Shown here one piece after another: positions 59,951-64,000 of a DNA stretch of 64,000 nucleotides. Position numbers and translations under genes: made by a program. Source of the DNA: Candidatus Curtissbacteria bacterium. Its GTDB lineage: Bacteria > Patescibacteria > Microgenomatia > Curtissbacterales > GWA2-41-24. The DNA lies in contig JAUSJC010000010.1 of NCBI GenBank assembly GCA_030647775.1, positions 372,001-436,000 of the forward strand. The letters run 5' to 3'. Every line of letters begins with the position of its first letter. Position 1 is the first letter of the stretch. Under the pieces are notes generated by a model that saw nothing but the letters and a program-made list of their open reading frames with translations, made no database searches and was not told the origin of the DNA.

Positions 59951-60640
59951 CTAAAGCATTACTACTTCGTAATCGATTACATAGCCATTGGGGGTAGATA
60001 TAATTACTTCCTTACCTAGTTTGTTTCTTATAGCTTTAATTTTGTCTATCACTCTTTGTTTTGGGTCTGCATCACCGATGGACATTCTTGCGTCTTTTAA
60101 TACGTCCGTAAGTTTAGATGTGCTAAATTGCACACCTTTGTTTTGCGCAAGATGGGAAAGTATTCGGAACTCGCTAGTGTTTTTTTTAAATGTATCTTCA
60201 CGTTTTTCTCCGTTTAAATTTATATAGGCAACAGTATCTTTTGTTGAATCGAAAACTAGTCTTATTCTAGATACTTCTTCTTCCCATTCACCGCGATTAA
60301 CAAGCTTTCCTATTTTTTTCGTATATAGTTTGTAGAACTCATCAAACCTTGCTAAAGCCTCGAAATGGTGACCTTCATAACATTCGAAACTAGGGGTTCC
60401 TTCTATACCGCCCCTAATATCATCCGGTTCACCTATTTCTTTAATTATTTTTTCAGCTTTCAAAAATTGGATAGCATCGTACTCCATACCATAAAGAAAA
60501 TTAGCCCTATGCTTTACGTTTATATTCACTCTGTAGTAGTAAACTCTTTTATTGGGATAAGGCCGTCTTTGTTTCTGGATCTGGTTAAGAACGTACCAAA
60601 CTGCGTGGTCAAATTGTCCATCAGCCGTAAGAATGTCCAT
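59951..60640 (-). CDS. Winged-helix regulator, OmpR/PhoB-type DNA-binding domain at C-terminus
   Basis: A 229-residue protein. The C-terminal 85 residues look like an OmpR-type winged helix: KNTSEFRILSHLAQNKGVQF, then PKQRVIDKIKAIRNKLG (recognition helix) and VIISTPNGYVI (wing). The N-terminal 130 residues (DHAVWYVLNQIQKQRRPYPN, FLKAEKIIKEIGEP) are not a receiver domain: no phospho-acceptor Asp pattern is visible. It is likely a regulator with an unusual sensor part. It lies just upstream of the recombinase operon on the same strand and divergent from the structured leader at 60840. Confidence 0.6.
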   Translation of the reverse strand: MDILTADGQFDHAVWYVLNQIQKQRRPYPNKRVYYYRVNINVKHRANFLYGMEYDAIQFLKAEKIIKEIGEPDDIRGGIEGTPSFECYEGHHFEALARFDEFYKLYTKKIGKLVNRGEWEEEVSRIRLVFDSTKDTVAYINLNGEKREDTFKKNTSEFRILSHLAQNKGVQFSTSKLTDVLKDARMSIGDADPKQRVIDKIKAIRNKLGKEVIISTPNGYVIDYEVVML

Positions 60641-60802
60641 CTTAATTTACTCCACAATTATATCTCAATAATCTTCCATGTGAGTTTTGTTGATATTATT
60701 TCCCATAAATTGACGTTTTTTAGCTTTGGGCTATTGGGAAAAACTAGTAATTAGAGTTTTTTTGTACGTTATTGGCATTTTACCTGAAACCAATTGCGTG
60801 GA

Positions 60803-60833
60803 TTGCCATGAAGTGATATAAATTAGCTACAAT
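60803..60833 (+). promoter_or_regulatory. Candidate promoter of the structured RNA/leader
   Basis: TTGCCA (60803-60808), a 19-nt spacer and TACAAT (60828-60833) place transcription start near 60840, directly before the first hairpin. Confidence 0.5.
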
Positions 60834-60839
60834 TAGTTG

Positions 60840-60994
60840 CCTAAACCCTACAGAGATGTAGGGCATGGCAGAAAAGCCTACACAAGGGACGAGAACTCCT
60901 CGTCATGTATACCTTGTGTAGGTCGTCACTCGAAAGAGTGGTGGGTGGTTCCGTAAGGGCTATCAGCGTGGCGGGGAGTTTTTGCGTCTCTGCC
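60840..60994 (+). ncRNA. Candidate structured RNA or 5' leader of unknown class
   Basis: About 155 nt fold into consecutive hairpins. (1) CCCTACA-GAGA-TGTAGGG, 7 bp, GNRA loop (60846-60863). (2) CCTACACAAGG/CCTTGTGTAGG, 11 bp (60877-60887, 60912-60922), enclosing GACGAG/CTCGTC (60888-60893, 60899-60904). (3) CACTC-GAAA-GAGTG (60927-60940). (4) a short CC-GTAA-GG (60951-60958). (5) an 8-bp GC/GU stem (60970-60977, 60987-60994) with TTTTT in the loop. Three GNRA tetraloops and long perfect stems are unlikely by chance. The GC content is above that of the flanks. The 3' end abuts GGGG before the start at 61006, so it may be a cis-regulatory leader. I match no known riboswitch or RNA. Confidence 0.6.
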
Positions 60995-61005
60995 GGGGAA
61001 TGTAA

Positions 61006-61467
61006 ATGAATATGAACATCATAACCATAATTCTGGTAGTTTTAATCGCCTTTTTTGTTTTATCTTTTATTCTGGGAGTTGTGCTAGCTCCAATTTTAGG
61101 CTCAGGTAAAAAAAGGCGCGCCAGGGCCCTGGTATTACTTTCCCAAATGACGGAAGAACAGATAACGGCCTTAAAGGATATTTTTATTGCATACAAGGCA
61201 AATGATATTGAAAAGGCAAATAGAGTATCCGGGGAGGCGTCTCCTGAGATAATAAGTTCCCTTGTTGATTTCTTTGACTACAATAATCGTCCAGTAGGAT
61301 ACTCCTCAGGAAAAGCCGGTAGGCATGTTTGGGTGTCCTTTGAAAGCAAATTAAATAAATTAGGTTACTCAGAGGTCGTATCCAAGATTATTCCGGTTGT
61401 AGTTATGGATAACTATAACGAGGTATTGCAACAACTGGCCGATAACCAATCAAAACAAAAGGCATGA
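61006..61467 (+). CDS. Single-pass membrane protein of unknown function
   Basis: A 153-residue protein with one strong N-terminal helix (about residues 5-29, TIILVVLIAFFVLSFILGVV) followed by a basic stretch (GSGKKRRARAL) that keeps the C-terminus in the cytoplasm. The soluble part is mostly helical (MTEEQITALKDIFIAYKAND, VSKIIPVVVMDN). I do not recognise a family. GGGG lies 11 nt before ATG 61006. It is first in a plus-strand group under the structured leader and overlaps the next gene by 4 nt. Confidence 0.6.
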   Translation: MNMNIITIILVVLIAFFVLSFILGVVLAPILGSGKKRRARALVLLSQMTEEQITALKDIFIAYKANDIEKANRVSGEASPEIISSLVDFFDYNNRPVGYSSGKAGRHVWVSFESKLNKLGYSEVVSKIIPVVVMDNYNEVLQQLADNQSKQKA

Positions 61468-61673
61468 ATGGCATTATGTTGAAAAAAATTAAAAGTCAGT
61501 ATATTCACCTAATAATTTCTCTGGTTTGTTTAGTTATTGTCCTCTATTTTGGAATCCTTATTTACAAAGAGTTTAAACCACAAAGTTACGATGCGAAGTA
61601 TATGCATTGCCTAGAACTTCGAAACGATTTGGGGTTGGGGTTATGCCTTAAGCAATTAGGCTCGAAAAAATAA
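61464..61673 (+). CDS. Small membrane protein of unknown function
   Basis: A 69-residue protein with one central helix (about 13-30, IHLIISLVCLVIVLYFGILI). The C-terminal part has two Cys (HCLELRNDLGLGLCLKQLG) that would lie outside and could form a disulfide. The start overlaps the upstream stop by 4 nt (ATGA), supporting real translation. No family recognised. Confidence 0.5.
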   Translation: MNGIMLKKIKSQYIHLIISLVCLVIVLYFGILIYKEFKPQSYDAKYMHCLELRNDLGLGLCLKQLGSKK

Positions 61674-61707
61674 AGAGGATTATTTCTCCAAATTAATTAC
61701 GGATGTT

Positions 61708-62337
61708 ATGGACAGAAACGGTGATTATTCAGATTATTTAACAATTATTAAGTTTGCTGTAGAAAATATTTCTAAAGTAAAAAGTGTTGATGGGATAATA
61801 TCATGTTTTCAAAACTCAATTGAAGACATCACAGACAGAGATGAATTACATATGGCTCAACTTATATCAATGAATATCCCTGGACATGAAAACTATTTAT
61901 TCAAGTTCAAAGAAAATTGCAGCTCATTTGGTGAATTTAGTGTGGATTTTATTCCTACTAATCCGGAGGAGTTTACGAGAAATGGGATACGAGCTCTAGG
62001 GGGTCTAACTACTGAACCTTTATTTGATCAAAAGCAACTCGCAAACTTTCGAGTTCAATTATTTGCAGACGGTTTATTGTCATTTACAAAACTAAGATGT
62101 AAAGTGATATTTGACTACATTATTAAGCAGTTTGGTGAACCTAACCAATCTCCAATAGCAAAAGAGCACGCAAAGTTTTTAGAAGAAACCTGTGGAACTG
62201 AAATTAACTGCTGGCATTTTCAAAAAGAAGAAAAAGATTACTTAATAACATTCTACTTTTTTAGGGATCCTAATAATATTAGGTCTTATGCTTCATTTTC
62301 AATATCGCTAGTCTTTCAAAATAAAGATAGATACTAA
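61708..62337 (+). CDS. Hypothetical soluble protein
   Basis: A 209-residue acidic soluble protein. It starts MDRNGDYSDYLTIIKFAVEN; the second half is rich in aromatic residues and beta-like (CWHFQKEEKDYLITFYFFRD). I see no catalytic motif and no membrane segment. It lies 34 bp after the small membrane protein and 51 bp before the next gene on the same strand, so it may be part of the same operon as the PP2C gene. Base composition is more AT-rich than the glycan locus. Confidence 0.5.
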   Translation: MDRNGDYSDYLTIIKFAVENISKVKSVDGIISCFQNSIEDITDRDELHMAQLISMNIPGHENYLFKFKENCSSFGEFSVDFIPTNPEEFTRNGIRALGGLTTEPLFDQKQLANFRVQLFADGLLSFTKLRCKVIFDYIIKQFGEPNQSPIAKEHAKFLEETCGTEINCWHFQKEEKDYLITFYFFRDPNNIRSYASFSISLVFQNKDRY

Positions 62338-62388
62338 TTAAGCTCTGCTTTGAATTTTGGACTAAAATGATAAAAGATTAAGATAAAG

Positions 62389-62964
62389 ATGGACAAAACT
62401 TCTAAAACTCCCCTCCAGTACTTCGCTTTTACTAAAAATAACAAGCCCGATGGGAAATACTTGGCTATTGAAGTTTGGCCAGATGGATCTCCGAATAGAG
62501 TGAAAGGACGATACCTAGAGATAGATGCAAACACTTTTTCTACAGACGAGACGAAATTAGACAGCCTCATTGCATATTGGGAAAAGGTAGCAAGTGATGA
62601 GGGATTTGAAAAGCCAATGATTACCATTCAGGCAGACTTTGGAATTGGCAGTGAGCTTGCCTACGCTTATACGGACGGTAGAGAAGAAGTGCCGCCAAAT
62701 GCTAAGTCATATACTATCAAACCCCGATTTGACAAAAATATCTTTCTGATGAGAACCGGAGGAGACGGTAAATCTCTTGTATACAGCAGCCCGCTCGACT
62801 CACCGACCATACGGGAAGAAATCTCTAACTTCAACAAATTATTGGTGCAGTTTTTCAATGGAGCCTTTTATGAGGTGCTTACGGAATACTCGGACAGAGA
62901 TATGGGGTGGGAACTGCTTAATGATCTTGTGATTGATAACGCAAAACTTAGATCACCCAAATAA
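62389..62964 (+). CDS. Hypothetical protein coupled to the PP2C phosphatase
   Basis: A 191-residue soluble protein (MDKTSKTPLQYFAFTKNN) without a motif I know. Segments such as YLAIEVWPDGSPNRVKGRYL and NAKSYTIKPRFDKNIFLM look like a beta-rich fold. Its stop shares one base with the PP2C start (TAATG), which indicates translational coupling and suggests the two products work together, for example as substrate, regulator or sensor of the phosphatase. Confidence 0.5.
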   Translation: MDKTSKTPLQYFAFTKNNKPDGKYLAIEVWPDGSPNRVKGRYLEIDANTFSTDETKLDSLIAYWEKVASDEGFEKPMITIQADFGIGSELAYAYTDGREEVPPNAKSYTIKPRFDKNIFLMRTGGDGKSLVYSSPLDSPTIREEISNFNKLLVQFFNGAFYEVLTEYSDRDMGWELLNDLVIDNAKLRSPK

Positions 62965-63755
62965 TGAACCCCAATCGTAGTAATAGTCCGGGGGAAATCT
63001 CCTTTAGGTATTCTGGACGATCTATTCCAAGTATTGAGCATCCGGACCGGAATGAAGATTCAATCGCTTATGATCCTGAAGGAAGCTGGGCGGCTGTACT
63101 GGATGGTTTAGGTGGGACAAAGGCGGGTAAAGAAGCTAGCAACAAGGCACTGGAGGTAATAAAACTTAGACTCGAAGGCTGGAAACTAGAGGATGACCTT
63201 AAGGTTGAAGAGAACCTCAAAACAATGGTTAAAAAGGCTTCTTTGGCAGTAAGTAGGCAAGTTCCGGATGGATTAACTACAGCAGTTATTACCAAAATAG
63301 TTAGCCTTGAGGGTCAGAAGATCTTTTTTATATCCAGCGTTGGTGACTCTAGGGTTTATTTATTTAGGAAAGGAACTCTGATCAAAATTACTCACGATGA
63401 CAGTATTGTTCCCAACCGGATAGCCCAAAAACTCGAAAATGCTACTTCTGCTGACGAACTAAGCGAATTGGAAGGTAAGGCATTTTTGCTACGAAGCATT
63501 GTTACTCAATCTGTCGGTCAACTTGAAGAATTGGAAGTTCATGGTTATTCGGTAATTGCGATGATCGGCGATAAGTTGATCCTGACTTCTGATGGCATCC
63601 ACGATAACTTAACCTTTAACGAAATAGAAGAAGTCGTTGGACACAGCGGTGATGTGGCTAAATTACTGGTTGAGGCGGCAAGCAAAAGATCCAAAGAAAA
63701 TCATTTCAGGTCAAAGCCTGATGATATATCAGCCATTGTTATTGAGGCGTATTAA
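62964..63755 (+). CDS. PP2C-family Ser/Thr protein phosphatase
   Basis: A 263-residue PPM/PP2C domain. Metal-binding and structural motifs in order: HPDRNEDSI (Asp), VLDGLGGTKAG (Asp-Gly), TTAVITKIV, FFISSVGDSRVYLFRKG (GDSR), THDDSIV, LTSDGIHDNL (Asp-Gly), KPDDISAIVIEAY (final Asp). The short SpoIIE/PrpC-like bacterial form dephosphorylates Ser/Thr residues of proteins. No matching kinase lies in the window. It is translationally coupled to the gene upstream. Confidence 0.9.
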   Translation: MNPNRSNSPGEISFRYSGRSIPSIEHPDRNEDSIAYDPEGSWAAVLDGLGGTKAGKEASNKALEVIKLRLEGWKLEDDLKVEENLKTMVKKASLAVSRQVPDGLTTAVITKIVSLEGQKIFFISSVGDSRVYLFRKGTLIKITHDDSIVPNRIAQKLENATSADELSELEGKAFLLRSIVTQSVGQLEELEVHGYSVIAMIGDKLILTSDGIHDNLTFNEIEEVVGHSGDVAKLLVEAASKRSKENHFRSKPDDISAIVIEAY

Positions 63756-63775
63756 ATCCTCCGGGTCATGGAATT

Positions 63776-64000
63776 TCATTTTGATTCCGGAAGGATTTCA
63801 TTCAGACGGGCTAGTGCTGCCTCTACCGCCTCATTAAGACTATCGTTGACCTTTTCTGCCTTATATCTACCTCTAAGTTTATAAGTCATATCAATCGCAT
63901 CTTTTCTGACTTTATTATTGGGAAGGCTAAAATAGGCTCTAGCCGATTGTTGGTTACGTTGGATTTGAATTAACTTTGCATCGGGGATTTTCCTTACTAC
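63776..64000 (-). CDS. Hypothetical protein, C-terminal part (runs off right edge)
   Basis: An open frame of 74 codons ends at TGA (63778-63776) and is open to the window edge. The visible C-terminal part (VVRKIPDAKLIQIQRNQQSA, then NKVRKDAIDMTYKLRGRYKA and NDSLNEAVEAALARLNEI) is charged and helical. I recognise no family. It is convergent with the PP2C gene, with a 20-bp gap. Confidence 0.55.
   Translation of the reverse strand, partial: VVRKIPDAKLIQIQRNQQSARAYFSLPNNKVRKDAIDMTYKLRGRYKAEKVNDSLNEAVEAALARLNEILPESK

Noticed and set aside
60840..60994. Known RNAs (tmRNA, RNase P, SRP, 6S, common riboswitches)
   Set aside because: None of their conserved cores that I know is present in the sequence; left as unknown class.
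1..64000. tRNA, rRNA genes and insertion sequences
   Set aside because: No cloverleaf, rRNA-like stretch or transposase frame was noticed by reading; a dedicated search could still find a tRNA that I missed.

Overview
The window reads as a chromosomal segment of an uncultured bacterium, most likely from the Candidate Phyla Radiation (Patescibacteria, Microgenomates-like). That placement is inferred from gene style: an AT-leaning genome with the standard code (TGA is used as a stop), densely packed genes with 1-4 nt ATGA/TAATG overlaps, and a very large surface-glycan locus crowded with polytopic GT-C glycosyltransferases. No rRNA, tRNA or taxonomic marker gene is present, so the placement is not proven.

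Positions 1-52,330 are one giant glycan assembly and export locus. It holds twelve polytopic membrane glycosyltransferases or relatives (GT39/ArnT-like, GT87-like, DUF2142-like, YfhO-like), seven GT2 enzymes (several of the DPM1/ALG5 type that make polyprenyl-phosphate sugars), five GT4 enzymes, three membrane-anchored SGNH/AlgX-like proteins, two PLP aminotransferases, four extended SDR sugar epimerases or decarboxylases, an RmlC-like cupin, two left-handed-beta-helix acyltransferases, a GNAT acetyltransferase and five intact or near-intact SAM methyltransferases plus one decayed one. Two export routes coexist: an ABC pair of the Wzm/Wzt type (7997-9553) and a Wzx flippase with an O-antigen ligase/polymerase (29151-30374, 45927-47486). 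The likely logic is that SDRs and aminotransferases make sugar nucleotides, GT2/GT4 enzymes build lipid-linked intermediates or polyprenyl-P-sugars inside, Wzx or ABC moves them out, and GT-C enzymes, the ligase and SGNH proteins finish and decorate the glycan outside. The locus is split into alternating strand blocks: minus 1-2966; plus 3035-6150; a minus operon 13284-6153; the SGNH gene 14765-13428 (minus) beside plus 14685-16768; a minus operon 21238-16745; a probably acquired plus gene at 21480; a minus gene at 24741; a plus operon 24800-37646; minus 39160-37647; and plus 39180-52326.

A P2A-type cation ATPase (52384-54990) separates the glycan locus from a smaller accessory island (about 55.0-64.0 kb). 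The island holds a VapBC toxin-antitoxin pair lying between two copies of an imperfect direct repeat, a DUF6602-type nuclease-like protein, a Shedu (SduA/DUF4263) defence nuclease, a tyrosine recombinase in a three-gene operon with two tiny proteins, a winged-helix regulator, a strongly structured candidate RNA (about 60840-60994), and an operon of five genes (four unrecognised, the last a PP2C-type phosphatase).

Other features are small repeats (a 21-bp minisatellite that extends a GT39 N-terminus, an 8-bp tandem array in front of a GT4 gene, dispersed palindromes including one inserted in frame in a GT4 gene), gene remnants, and a recurrent promoter layout in which the -10 box lies 6-11 nt before the start codon, which suggests leaderless transcripts.
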